NCBI GenBank assembly: GCA_018340375.1
Contig: JAFFJZ010000009.1
Location: 992,001 to 1,056,000 of the forward strand
Source: Gonatopus flavifemur
Taxonomy: Eukaryota; Arthropoda; Insecta; Hymenoptera; Dryinidae
Length of the DNA stretch: 64,000 nt
Reading direction: 5' to 3'
The notes beneath the pieces are model-generated. The model worked only from the letters and a program-made list of their open reading frames with translations. It had not been told where the DNA came from and made no database searches. Of this stretch, positions 9,369-21,153 are shown one piece after another (within the stretch, counting starts at the first letter, position 1; every line of letters begins with the position of its first letter). The position numbers were made by a program, and so were the translations under genes.

Positions 9369-11339
9369 ATGGAACGTGCAATTCTGTGGATAGGAATCAT
9401 AATCATCTTCGTTCAACCTCCTGCAATCAAAGGACTGATTGCATATGATTGCGCTGCTTCGAACGCGAACATTACTACCATTTCACTCAACAAGATCGGG
9501 GATTGTAACATAGCGGATCCCGTTGTAAATGAGACTACCACTTCTATCCAACTTTTGCAAATGATCAATTTCGGAAATGCACACGTTATACTATGCAAAG
9601 TGGAAATAACCAGACACGTCACTCACTGTGGAGTGTTTTCACATAATGGAGCAGTATCTGGAGGTTATGCGGAATACATCCAGGAAACTACCCGAGATCG
9701 CTGTCAGGATTTGCATGATACTGGAAGAATGGTAATCGGTTCCACTTCAATCCATGGAATCCGTAGGAACTCGACCAACCACTACTCAGTCACAATCGCC
9801 GGAAAAATTACCAATGATGGAGATTGTAAAGGGACCTACTATGCAGACCCATACGGAACCTGGAGCGATGTTGTTGTTCAGGGTGCCGTGAAAATTACAC
9901 TGATGGACTACCGTGCAAAAACCGACCTGGAGAAAAACAAACTCATCCTATCTTCTGGAACCCAATGCATACTATCCGAAGGAAGCTGTGTTGATCTTCA
10001 AGGAGGCCACGCGTACTGGAGTGTCATCCCCGAAGAAACTTGTAAATTCAATAGATGTGGTGTCCTTTACGAAGGATATTCATCCAAATTGCAAGACCTA
10101 TCTAACCATTATCCGGAAACAGTATACTCCGTGAAAACCGACGACATCACCTTCGCTCTTACTGCAGAACAATCACAACATGTATGCGGATACCAACTAA
10201 TTAAGACTGAACATCCAAAGTTATTCATCCTTGAAGGAAGAAGAGAAAATTTCTTTTCGAGGCCTAAACCAATGGAAACACAGGATTTGGATCTGTTCAC
10301 CTATGTAAACAGTAAATTCGTTTACGTAGAAAAATTCATCCGTACACAAATGAGCCACTTATACAAAGATGTCATCATACAGAGATGCAGACTGGAACAG
10401 GAAATACTTCGTAACGCACAAACCTTAGCTCTTGTCAGACCTGAAGAGTTCGCCTACAATTTCCAGAAAAGACCTGGTTACACCGCTATAATCACCGGAG
10501 AAGTCATTCGATTAATTAAATGCGTACCTGTAGAGGTGAAGGTCGCTACCACAACCAGATGTTATCAGGAACTTCCCGTCATGAAAGGAACGTCCCAACT
10601 CTTCATGATGCCTAAAACCCATATCTTGAAAACTAGAGGAGCGGAGATACCTTGTAATAGCATGGTGCCTCCAATGTACGAGATGGACGGTACATGGTAT
10701 AAAATGCTACCGTTCCCAACGGAAACCATTAAACCCTACCAAATGGAACCATTAACCACACCAACCTGGACATATCAGAGCCCTGGAAACCTGGCCAAAC
10801 AAGGAATCTACACAGAACAGGACATAGAAAGATTGAACAAGTATATCATGTCACCTTTCGAACAACCGTCTATAATCAACAACATCGTAAGAGCTGCAAC
10901 CGGAGAACCCGTCGAACTTACAGGGTTAACCTGGAGCGCAGTGTTAGACGAGAAAACACTAGAACACATCGCGAATACCACCTGGAACAAACTATGCATC
11001 GGTTTCAGCACCTTCGGGACTTTCAGTGCAGGAATCCTTGGGATCATAATAACCGTAAAAATATTGAAACTAATCATCGATACGATCATACATGTCTTTG
11101 CGCTTCACTCTATATATGGATGGTCGCCATACTTGGTGGTCTCCCTATGGGACTCTGCTACTAACATGCTACTGCATTTGAACCGCCGCAAAATCACTAA
11201 GAAGGACGAATTCACCACCATGGAACCTCAAGTTCCAACCGAGGCCAGTGAACATCTCTACCCTTTGCATCAACTGCCGACTCAGGAACAAACCACAGAA
11301 TCGGATAAACCAGATCGCCCCTATGGATTAAATATTTGA
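9369..11339 (+). CDS. env: Envelope glycoprotein resembling chuvirus glycoproteins
   Basis: The frame is open from 9210, but the ATG at 9369 is preferred because it is followed at once by a signal peptide (MERAILWIG, then a hydrophobic run) and a mature start near LIAYDC. The product is 656 residues. The ectodomain is Cys-rich with several N-X-S/T sites. A long hydrophobic segment around residues 545-585 is the probable membrane anchor, followed by a second hydrophobic region and a hydrophilic tail of about 50 residues. The LIAYDC start and the LHSIYGWS...LWDS segment after the anchor recall glycoproteins of Chuviridae (negative-strand RNA viruses), whose relatives are known as env genes of insect LTR elements. 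That match is from memory. The gene is uninterrupted. Confidence 0.78.
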   Translation: MERAILWIGIIIIFVQPPAIKGLIAYDCAASNANITTISLNKIGDCNIADPVVNETTTSIQLLQMINFGNAHVILCKVEITRHVTHCGVFSHNGAVSGGYAEYIQETTRDRCQDLHDTGRMVIGSTSIHGIRRNSTNHYSVTIAGKITNDGDCKGTYYADPYGTWSDVVVQGAVKITLMDYRAKTDLEKNKLILSSGTQCILSEGSCVDLQGGHAYWSVIPEETCKFNRCGVLYEGYSSKLQDLSNHYPETVYSVKTDDITFALTAEQSQHVCGYQLIKTEHPKLFILEGRRENFFSRPKPMETQDLDLFTYVNSKFVYVEKFIRTQMSHLYKDVIIQRCRLEQEILRNAQTLALVRPEEFAYNFQKRPGYTAIITGEVIRLIKCVPVEVKVATTTRCYQELPVMKGTSQLFMMPKTHILKTRGAEIPCNSMVPPMYEMDGTWYKMLPFPTETIKPYQMEPLTTPTWTYQSPGNLAKQGIYTEQDIERLNKYIMSPFEQPSIINNIVRAATGEPVELTGLTWSAVLDEKTLEHIANTTWNKLCIGFSTFGTFSAGILGIIITVKILKLIIDTIIHVFALHSIYGWSPYLVVSLWDSATNMLLHLNRRKITKKDEFTTMEPQVPTEASEHLYPLHQLPTQEQTTESDKPDRPYGLNI

Positions 11340-11560
11340 AAATCTTCTCTGCTTATAATATTCATTTTCTATATATTCTATGCGAAATTAATAATCTTTT
11401 TGCTTCAATATACATTAGGTTTAAATATTAGTATTACGTTTTTACTCAAAAATGAACATACCACACAAACAACACATGAACACAACTTGTAAATTTCAAT
11501 TTTCCAAACTAGTAATTATGCATTTTCTCTGTTTTTTGCCAAATTCTCTTAGAATTTGTC
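11340..11560 (+). other. Spacer between env and the polypurine tract
   Basis: AT-rich sequence with no supported coding content, ending at the purine tract. Confidence 0.5.
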
Positions 11561-11576
11561 AAAAAAAGGGGGGAGG
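11561..11576 (+). other. Polypurine tract
   Basis: Sixteen consecutive purines (seven A, then G-rich) immediately precede a TG dinucleotide that begins TGTAACG. This is the plus-strand primer site expected just before a 3' LTR. Confidence 0.85.
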
Positions 11577-13374
11577 TGTAACGAGGACTCAAATTTTTCA
11601 AATTCCTCTCTCTCGTTTTCTTCTATCTTTCTTTTCTTTTTCCTATGTATCCTATGTTTACCAATGCAATTTCAACCACCCACGCACTAACGTGAAGCGG
11701 CATAAGGCCCGACCATCACCCCCACGACGTAAGCATGCGCGTAGGTAAAATAGAAATTCATTACCTACACCGTAGGGTGAGAATTTTCCTAACCCTACGA
11801 CATGCTCGCTTATGGTAAGAAAGATTTTCTTCCTTACCATCAACACCCACGCGGTAGTGGAAGGGACGGAACCTTCCAAGTTGAGAACAACTTGAAACTA
11901 CCGCTACGATCCGCCATTTTTTAAGAATAATAATACACATTCATAACTTACAAGAAACAGAAGGTCTTTGTCTTCTGGATTATTGAAATTTTTTTTATAT
12001 ATATATATCAGCCAGATGTTTCGTGAAAAATAGCCCTGTCATAAAGTTTGCCTGAGGATTAAAGCGAAGAATCATGTCGCCAACTTTATGACCTTTTTTT
12101 TTCTTTCCCCAAATACAATTTTTAAATGTTTAAAATCCATGAGTGGTAAGGAAAAAACAATCATGAACAATGAATTAAAATTTCTCTTTTTAGGAAAATT
12201 TGAATAAATCTTCTACCTTAATCCATTCTCTTTCCACAAAACTAAAACCTTTCCACCTAAATAATAATGAACTTTAACTTTTAAAAAAACTCGAACTTCG
12301 TGAAATATTAGTATAAACCCTATAAACGTTTCTGTATAAAATCTATAGAAAATTCCATGTTAAATTACTTACCATAATAACCCTACGAAAAATTACAAAA
12401 TCCCTAATCAAATTAATGAACATGGCCCAATATGACCCAACCCTATGTAACTTTCTTTCTAATTATTAACAATACCTTGCTTCCTATTTCTCTCAACACT
12501 AACGAACCTATTTTGGAAAAGTTGAAATATAACTACACTCCAACTCTTTAGAGATAAGAAATTTTATATTTTTATAAACAAAAACAAATATTATCACAAC
12601 TTATATATAACCAAAGATGAGATTTAAGAATATAATCAAAACTTATTAGAAATTGAATAAAATCTAACATTCAAAAATAAAATCTAAAAAGAAGTTTTTT
12701 CCATTGTTATGAACAAACAAAATTTTCAATAAATTCCCAATAAACTCAACACTATTCAATAGTTAACATTTTCAATAAAATAGAATTTTTAAATATCAAT
12801 ACGAGAAGTGACTACTTTAATGACTCAATCTTGATCGATTTTTATCATTCATTTTTCATAAATATTTTACATTGATCTTAAGAATTTTTCAATACACTTC
12901 AATAATTGAAATCAATAACAAAATAGTTAATTTTAACCTTACTTGGAAATATTTAAATAGTTGTGATTGCCAGTACAAATAGAAAGAGACTCACTCTCGA
13001 GACAGAGACATAGATATTCTCAAAGAGAAGGAGAAGTAGGCCGAAACCAACGAAAAGAAAATGGAGTTTTCCTTGAGACACCACCCTTCTTCTGCATGAA
13101 CTACAAATCCTCTATTCGAGAAAACATAAGACCACCCATTATCCATGCTTTTCACCAATCCTTCATATGTCCATACCCACTGATTGAATTTCCGTTAACC
13201 CTGACCTCCACCACTGATTTTTCCCCCAATTTTCACCCAAACCGAGGTTTCTTCTATTCTTAATTTTTCCTAAAAATCACTTCTACAACTTCTTCCGAGA
13301 CGATCGAATTAAAAAGCATTCGAAATTCTCCAACAATATCCTTGTTAGTAACTCTAAACTGCTTTGCTATTACA
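11577..13374 (+). repeat. 3' LTR, right boundary tentative
   Basis: The left edge is firm: TGTAACGAGG follows the purine tract. The right edge at 13374 is proposed because TTACA there mirrors TGTAA. It also leaves a TATA-like box at 12950 inside the repeat. The 5' LTR is outside the window, so no direct comparison is possible, and an earlier end (for example TTACA near 12400) cannot be excluded. No coding sequence is supported inside it. Confidence 0.5.
12950..12959 (+). promoter_or_regulatory. TATA-like box
   Basis: TATTTAAATA, followed about 20 nt later by a CCAGTA initiator-like sequence. It could drive the LTR transcript and the spliced small gene downstream. Based only on motif and position. 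Confidence 0.3.
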
Positions 13375-13508
13375 CAGGCAGTGGACCCTAACAAGGCAAC
13401 GAAATTTAAAAGAAAACTTTTACACTATCGTTCAAAACAAAGAAAGCAATAATAATTTTCAAAAAGTGAAACGATATCAATAATCGAAAGATTTAATACC
13501 GTTTTAAA

Positions 13509-14026
13509 AGTAAGTCCTGATTTGTGTCTTTTTCTTGTTGTCAAATGTCACTATAGAAGGAATTATTTTCTCTTTAAAATCAAACAAATTTCATATTAGA
13601 TATTTCATGAATTGAACATTCCTTGAAGAACGATCATAAATTTGAAATACTTCACACTAAAATCCTTTTTCTTATTATTTTTCAGTGGAGAACGAGCTCA
13701 AATCAAAGATTTACCATTTGAGAAATAGAATCCATGGTATCGAACAAAGAATCAGAGATAAAACCCAGCATATACGAGCAGGTACAGTCTCTTTGACTGG
13801 CCGTAAGCTCTATGCTTTTAATAGAAATTTAAAAAAGGATCAAAATGAGTTAATAGAATTCAACAAAACATTAAAAAATTTAGAATTACTTCTCCAATCC
13901 CTATCAATCAGATATAGTTTAGAATCGTACGAGAAACCCAAAGAAAATAGAGTCACCCCTTGTGAACTTTTATATAAAAATAAAATGAAGTGTACCCCTT
14001 GTAAAAATGAATTCTCCCCATATTAA
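13509..14026 (+). CDS. Small basic helical protein, start codon split by a predicted intron
   Basis: A 113-residue open frame begins in the genome only with GTG at 13685, directly at a splice acceptor (TTTTTCAG with a pyrimidine-rich lead). A strong donor, GTAAGT, lies at 13510-13515. Joining 13509 to 13686 brings an A next to TG and makes an ATG with purines before it. The 176-nt intron is short, as is common in insects. The protein is Lys/Arg-rich and probably helical through residues 1-80, with a CxxC-containing tail. I recognise no family. It may belong to the LTR element or to another element downstream, since a TGG motif that could be a primer-binding site lies at 13382. Confidence 0.45.
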
Positions 14027-14144
14027 AATCATCCTCAAATTCAATTACCTACCCAATTCCAAATCCATTTTCCTATCTGATCATGATGATGAAAAGCGAA
14101 TTCAACTAAATCTCACTTATGTTGAGAGAAATTTTCGTGGTACT

Positions 14145-14360
14145 GAATGATCACTTTCCTTCCCTAAACCCCTTTCGATGATTGAAATCAGAAAATATTA
14201 GTCGAATGATCACTTTCCTCCCCTAAACCCCTTTCGATGATTGAAATCAGAAAATATTAGTCGAATGATCACCTTCTTTCCCTAAATCCTCTTCGATGAC
14301 TGAAATCAGAAAATATTAATCGAATGATCACTTTTCTTCCCAAACTTCCTTCGACGACGA
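14145..14360. repeat. 59-bp tandem repeat, about 3.6 copies
   Basis: Units begin at 14145, 14204, 14263 and 14322, each starting GAATGATCAC; the first two are almost identical and the last is partial and diverged. Confidence 0.9.
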
Positions 14361-15390
14361 AGAAAATTGACAAGATTTAGCCAGATCGATTCAAGAATTG
14401 AATGTCACTTTCCTTCCTTCTTTTCCTTATTCTTTAGAACTCTTTCCATCAATAAACCCAGAAAAATAGTTACTGAGAAACCCTCAGAGCTCATTTTTCT
14501 TCCTCTCTTATTCATATTAACGTCAACGTCTCCTTTTATTTGATTTTTCCTTACACGATAATGATAAAATCTGCATCGTATTGCTACTGAGCAACCCTCA
14601 GAGAATACGTATGTAGAATCTCTCTCTTCCTTCTTCTTCCTTTTCTCAAACTTCCATATTCATGTAACGATATCCTTACCCCAGTCCTTGTCTAGACAAT
14701 TTCTCTAGCTAAAGTGGGTTTCGCTAGGGAGTATCAGACTCGATGATCTGATATCTTCCTTAAATACTTATTGAATGTTATGGAAAAGGTAATACAAAAT
14801 ACTTTTGACGTAACACCATGCATAAATTGACGAACGACCCAGTACTGAAATAACGTTATTTGTCAACTGCCAACTGTTGGCAAACAACGTTGGAATAAAC
14901 CCGGAATGATAACGCTGATCAACACTGGTACGGCGTTGTTCACCAATACTGGGTCAACGTTAACATCAACCCTCAATCAGTACTGGTTTTTCATTGGATA
15001 CCAACATTGATAATTGATTCTCAACCGGTGATGGTAACCCATTGAGGCCTTTGTACGTAGCTAATGAAAATAATTTCATATTTTCAGCTAATGTCCACGC
15101 CGAAAAAATCATATTCTGAGATTGAGAGGGCGGATCTCACTTTAAGAACATTGGCATCTAAAATAAGCGCCAAGGATATATTTCAAATAATTCACAGAAA
15201 AATTATTGGAATCCTTGTCGATCTCGTACTGTATGTGTAATAGATGTATGGGAACATGTTCCAATGTCAGTTGCTAGAACCGCGTTCTACAGCAATCGAA
15301 CTCCCTGGTGGAAATTATCTTAATGAAGACATTTAATGATAACAAGCGTTCAAACTGTGGGGGTCAATAGCGAAAATCTCATAGCCCTAC
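14361..15390. other. Non-coding stretch with degenerate AACGTTGG-type repeats
   Basis: Pyrimidine-rich sequence to about 14760 contains two CTCAGAG-bearing near-repeats (around 14481 and 14590). From 14850 to 15010 there is a degenerate array of GTTGG/CCAAC words (CAACGTTGG, TACTGG) that reappears at 17812-17960. No gene is seen. Confidence 0.55.
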
Positions 15391-15470
15391 ACGCGGAATC
15401 GAACCTCACACACAATCCTTACCCTAATGAGAGAATGACGCTTTGACCAGTACAGCTGTACGCCAGTTAT
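15391..15470 (-). repeat. tRNA-like head of a SINE or tRNA pseudogene
   Basis: On the minus strand an A-box-like stretch precedes a clear B box (GGTTCGATTCC, plus coordinates about 15395-15405) at tRNA-like spacing. A clean acceptor stem is not apparent, which points to a tRNA-derived SINE whose body would extend toward 15240. Confidence 0.5.
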
Positions 15471-15896
15471 GAATTCTGACATCATAAATTAAAGTAATAT
15501 TGTATAGTCGGTGTGGGGAGTCCGGTAACAGAGCTAACCGGAATATTTTTGAACACGTTGTTATTGATGAATTTCAAATATTCTTCTCCGACTGTATACT
15601 ATTAAGAATGTCTCTCTTATCATTCTGATGAGTTACAAATTTTCGAATAACAGCAATAACATATTATATGAAGATATTTTCGTTGAAACTGTTACCGGAG
15701 TTCTTACACCGACTAGACTAGACTTGCAAATTATTCGAATTCAGGATCAGTAATAATTTTTCTGTACCGTCAAACCGGTACCTACGCGATGCATTAGGAA
15801 AGATCAATCAAAGTGACGTGTTTATCCGATTCAATCATCCGTCGGTTGAATATAATAATCTATGAGCCTGTGTGAAAATTGCAGTTCGGTTGACAG
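15471..15896. other. Unassigned non-coding stretch
   Basis: No reading frame, RNA gene or clear repeat could be supported here. Confidence 0.5.
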
Positions 15897-16136
15897 ATCC
15901 CTGGTTTAGAAGAACCATTGATTCTCGCCAAATCTCACTAAATTACAGTTGAACTTGGACAATGTTCTGGCCGAATCTCATCCAGCAAATGTCAATGAGA
16001 TTTGGTCAGAAAGAACAGTCAATTCTCGCCAAATCTTACTGAATCTGGCCAAATGTCATTGATTCTCGGACAATGTTCTGGCCAAATCTCATTTAATTTC
16101 ATTTGTCAGAAGTGATGGATTCTTCTAACCAGGGAT
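15897..16136. mobile_element. Short MITE-like foldback element
   Basis: The ends are inverted copies (ATCCCTGGTTTAGAAGAA against its complement at the right end). Inside, two or three direct copies of a segment containing TTCTCGCCAAATCT and GACAATGTTCTGGCC are seen. About 240 bp, no coding capacity. The class is unknown. Confidence 0.65.
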
Positions 16137-16491
16137 GTGAGGTTAAATTTATGTGATCAAAAAATGGGTGAATGATTTTTGTGGGTTGTGTGGTGGTTAT
16201 TTCTTGAATAATTTGTATCAAAAAATCTGTTAATAAGTGCAAAATGAATTAGTAAATCAGTCATAGCTGTTGTCACATGTCAAAAAATCGGAATTTGTTG
16301 ATGCAGTGAAAATGAATTTTCTCCAAATACTTACATCAGTACTTCTAGGCAAAAACTCAGAGATCATATTAATTTTGTAATAAATATGAGTCATGAAGAA
16401 CTCATTTGATCAAAAATATGTCAAAAAAATGTTCGAAATGAATTGCAAAAAACTTGGATTATTCACTTGCAGCTCGACGGGTGGTTTGACT

Positions 16492-17402
16492 TTTCAAATT
16501 GAAGAGTACTCTTCATGTTGAAATTTTCAAATTTGAGGAAAAAGCCTTATTTTCTGAGTTGAATTCGTTGTTAGGGTGATGATAAACTTGCAGGAAGAGT
16601 TTGAAAGTTAGGTGGAATCTATATTGATCAGGAAAGTCCAAATCGTGTGGCAAAAGTTAGAAAATCTGTCAACTTAGCTTACGGCACGTGGGTATTCTAT
16701 CAGCTTTTCTTCACTAAACGAAATCTAGGCAGAAGAAATGTATCAAAATTTAGTAAAATCAAGTCGGTACAGAGTAAGAGAGGACATATATATTCATTGA
16801 ATTTCATTGGTTATTATAAAAATGTTGATAAATACGTAAAGGCTATGTATGACTCAATTTCTCGTCTCTCAATATTTTTGGTCAATGATTTTGTATTGTG
16901 TGCATTTTGGTATCTTTTCACTAGTAGGTTGAGGAAACACGTGTATTGAACCTGTTCCATGAATATAATAACATTCATTTGTAGGAACACGATGCAACAT
17001 TATTGGAACAAAAATATTAAAAGACGACACATTGGATCTTCTATATTTCCTTTCCTTATTTATCAACATTTTTATAATAACCAATAAAATCCAATGAATA
17101 TATCTGTCCTCTCTTACTCTGTACCAACTTGATTTTACTGAACTTTGATACATTTCTCCTGCCTAGATTTCGTTTAATGAGGAAAAGCTGATAGAATACC
17201 CATGTGCCGTGAGCTGAGTTCACAGATTTTCTGACTTTTGCCACACGATTTGGACTTTCCTGATCAATATAGATTCCACCAAACTTTCAAACTCTTCCTA
17301 CAAGTTCATCATCACCCTTACAACAAATTCAACTCAGAACATAAGGCTTTTTTCTCAAATTTGAAAATTTCAACTTCAAGAATACTCTTCAATTTGAAAT
17401 TT
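16492..17402. mobile_element. Foldback element with about 370-bp inverted arms
   Basis: The segment from 16492 to about 16860 returns in inverted orientation from about 17030 to 17402 with high but imperfect identity, enclosing about 170 bp. The arms give matching spurious reading frames on both strands. No transposase is seen, so it is probably a non-autonomous DNA element. Confidence 0.8.
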
Positions 17403-19030
17403 TCTCATGTTTAGAATGACTTTTATACGAATATTGTGAATTCATAAGTCATTTTACATCTCAGGCTAAATAATTTACAAAATTATTTTGTACAGAGCGG
17501 TTATTTAAAATGATCTGGGAATATTCTTATTTCAAGGATTCATTCTAAAACGAAGAATATCTTATGAAGTCACTAAAAATTAGAGGGGGTTAGTCTTATA
17601 ATAAGAGGATTGGTTTGGAGGAAGAGTGAAGAATAAATTCCTCTCAATCCTAGAATATCGTTTTTTGGGTGCATGGTTATATCGAAAGTAAAAAATATAA
17701 CCCATCTGTTCGTATGTTGCTGAAGTTCCAATCATTTCTTGGAACGAATGAATAATCCGAAAACATGTGAAGAAGGCACATATGAAAGTCACAGAAGAGA
17801 CCACACATAATGAACAACGTTGAACGAGTTTTAAATCAACGTTGGCAAATCAGCATTGACTATCGGCGTTACAACAACATTGTACTGGTTGTTACTTCAA
17901 CCACGTCACAACGTTGGCAACCAACCCTGGTAACCAGTGTTGTACCAGTACTGTTTCGATTGTTATGGTTGGTTGGAAGTCGGCATTTCCTGCATGGGTA
18001 GATATCTTTTAGTTGTCTTGAAGAAATCTAAAAGGCATCTTCAAGAAATGTTTAAGAATTCTCAATGATTTCTTGAAGATGTCTTTAAGAGCTCTTGAAG
18101 AGTTCTTAAATCCTCCTTGAAGAATTCTTAAATCCCTCCTGAAGACTTTCTGAAGAACTCTCAAATATCTTTTGAAGATGTCTTGAAAGTATTATCAAAA
18201 TGTCTTGATTAAAATATTAAAATATCCATAACCATACAAATTCATTCATTATTTTGATTCATTGATTTGAATACAGGCTTACCAAAACATATGAGGTGTT
18301 TGCATATAATTCGAATGCAAAAATACTTCAAGCATTTTTCATGCACGTATATAACCTAAATTCAAAATATTTCAACATTCAATTTCATTCACTTGAATCT
18401 GAATTTCGATACATTCTATCTTGCACAAAAATGTGAAATTTGATGGAAATTTAATTCACGTACGTACATAAAAAATAAAGTACAATGGATAAAATAATAA
18501 ATTGATATTCCTCTAATATATGATTCTGCATAATGATAGGTTAGTTTTTGCAAATAGGATTATTCGCTACAAAACAAAATATATTATTGTAATGTAATTG
18601 GTTACACATTCCTTTTCTGCGGCAATACTCTTATTATCCAGTATTGGATCTTGAATGTTTATGTATATATAATTAATTATATATAATTAATATTCCACAA
18701 TATCATCGGCGTCGTCGTTCCTGACTGCACACGTGAAACAAATGCGCGGGACACTGTGAATAACTATACGTGAATCACTGCAATGTCCTCTCGAATTCTT
18801 TTTGATCTAATTGGTCCATTGGGATTGTTCTGAAAGTGCTCTTGAAGATATCTTCAAGAAATGTTAATGAGTGTTCTTGAATATATCTCAATTACAGTTG
18901 TCTTATAGAACTCGCGCAACAAGAGATCTTTCATACATTTCTAAAAGACATCTTAAAGATCTTTTAGAAATGTCTTGAAGATACATGAATTCAGGACTCT
19001 TTTAGAAGCCTTGAAGAACTGCTTGCTGTG
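17403..19030. repeat. Non-coding stretch with degenerate short repeats
   Basis: 17812-17960 repeats the GTTGG/CCAAC word family also seen near 14850. 18010-18190 and 18830-19015 consist of variants of a TCTTGAAGA-like word in both orientations, probably arms or relics of one old element around AT-rich DNA near 18650. No gene is supported. Confidence 0.5.
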
Positions 19031-21153
19031 TGGGTACCGTGCTTCACTCCCCAATACCTCAGATGGAATTGAGTTGACAATTCAACCTAACTTTTTCCCA
19101 CAATTGAATATCGGTTCCTCGCAAAATTTTAGACCTCCGGGAAGTGCATTCATTGCACGATGATTCAATGCTTCATATGAATATCATGAATCACTCGCAG
19201 TCTAAGATATTCAGTATGAAATGAAATCATTGAATGTCCCCTCAAATGGAGATTTATTTGTTTTCCTAATAATTGAAAGAAAGAGACGAAAATAACATTT
19301 CATGACCGAACGGGGAGGCCCCCAATTTCAATTCAATATTCTATACACAAACGGATTGGAAAGTTAGATTTAAAAACTTTCGTATTATTTTCAATAGATT
19401 TAGATTCCAAAACAATTCAATCAAACTCAACTGTTCCATAAAATGCATGCATTCCAAAATCGAATTGCGTATTTGTCATACACATTAGATGAATATTCGA
19501 ATTTACAAATTGTACCACTCCGGTCAGTCTATAAAATGGAGAAATTCTTCAATCAAATCATATATCCATCATAGAAACTGATATATTGAAAAACGATAAA
19601 ACTACCGTCAATCACCTTGTGTAGTTGAAGAATTTGTGAGTGAATCAATGAATTTTCCGTTGGAACAACTTGGAAATTGTAGCATCAACTGTAGCGGGTT
19701 TCATTGCTCCAACATGTCGCCTGATTGTGTCAACCAATGTAGGTGAAATTCAAAGAATCAGGACAAGTTCAATAGGGAACAGGAAAATAGTTGAGTCGAC
19801 TTCCCAAGTAAGAAGTCAGTCTACTCACATGAATAGTTGCATAGACGAGAAATGTTGTTCGGGTATGAGCGTCAAATCGTTAATTGAATAAACATAATTG
19901 ATTATTTCAATCCAAATCAGAAGGAATCGAATTATGCCAATATCGACAACAGGCGGAGTACAATGCGAGTATTGTTTCCCCAGGAGTTGGCTTGCACGTA
20001 CGGACTTCGTACTGGATACATAGACACATAGTACTATGCCTGCACTGATAAACCAGTACTGAGAACTCGACATTGGTCAGGTATCGATTTGATACGGGCA
20101 CTGCGCTAATTGCGAATAATAAGAAAGGATAATTAATCGACAACTCCTAGTTCTGAGAGTGAAGAGGAGAAGAATGACTTTGGAATACTTGGAACGAGTC
20201 CATATTCTCTCTTTAACGATGAGTTTGTCTTGTACGTATCGTACCGCTTACCCGTCATGAGAGAGAATAATTATTTGAAAGGTTTCGAGATATTTGGAAA
20301 AAGTTCACCTCTTTCCTTCTAACCACATACTCTGAGTAAGGAGTTGTGGTTATTAGAGACATGGATCCGTTCGTGTGTTTGAATTTGCTGTATCAGTAAC
20401 AAAAACATCGATTATTTTCATTGATCGATGTAAATATGTTTTCTTTGCTTCTAGCAAGGCATTAATCGTATCAGGATTTGGCATACTCAATATACAGGTA
20501 CAATAAACATTTCCGACCTTCCAAGGACGGATTTTTTATGCAAAATCGAGGAACGTTTCCTCCTGGCAAACCACTGTAAAATGCTTGGTTTCAGAGTTGA
20601 CTCCAATCTATCAAGTATACTAATCAAACATCAGAAGATCAAATATGCTTGTTATTTGAACAGTCAATTAATGTTTTTGTCACTCGAAAGCTAAGCATTT
20701 TCTGATGTCTTCTCAAAGGTAAAAAGTTTTGAATTTTGTCTCAAAAATTCGCTTTTGGGAAGTTGCACATGTTTCCTGAGACACTCTTTGAATGTATACT
20801 GGTACCCTCCTTTAAACCAATTATATACACCTGAAATCGAAATGGAGAGGTCTGTACCAGGATCAATTACAGGACCAATTGAAAGTAATGTACCTCGAGT
20901 GGAAGTCATCACCGATTATCAGTACCAAGCCAGTATCAAGTCCTCGTACAGAAAAGCATTATCATTCTTAACAAATGCCAATACTGCCTCAGTAAAGGTC
21001 GCTAGTACGTTTCCAGAGTTAGGCCTTACTGGTACAATAATGCACCTGTTGTAGAATCCTGGTTGGGATGAATTCAATTGTTCAATTTAACCATGCACCA
21101 GGGACCAATTAACATTATTCTTGAGTTCAGGGTACTTACATGGTCAACCAAGT
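19031..21153. other. No gene recognised
   Basis: About 2.1 kb of AT-rich sequence with only short, unconvincing reading frames and no clear repeats or RNA genes. Confidence 0.5.

Larger units (their letters stand above)
1..13374 (+). mobile_element. Endogenous Ty3/gypsy retrovirus-like element with env, 5' LTR outside the window
   Basis: Gag, protease-RT-RNase H, integrase, an accessory frame, an envelope gene, a purine tract and a 3' LTR start follow one another on the plus strand. The RT has a YLDD core and the integrase carries HHCC and DDE motifs of Ty3/gypsy type, with the integrase downstream of RNase H as in that family. The 5' LTR must lie left of base 1, because no PBS-like TGG motif occurs in the first 532 bases. 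The right end at 13374 is inferred from a terminal TGTAA/TTACA match and is uncertain; the purine tract at 11561 is firm. Gag, integrase and envelope are open, while pol has one stop and the accessory frame two, so this copy is young but not coding-complete. Confidence 0.85.

Noticed and set aside
14145..14360. CRISPR-like array
   Set aside because: Units are contiguous with no unique spacers, and the DNA is eukaryotic.
16647..17244. Mirror-image reading frames on both strands as two related genes
   Set aside because: They are the two arms of a foldback element.
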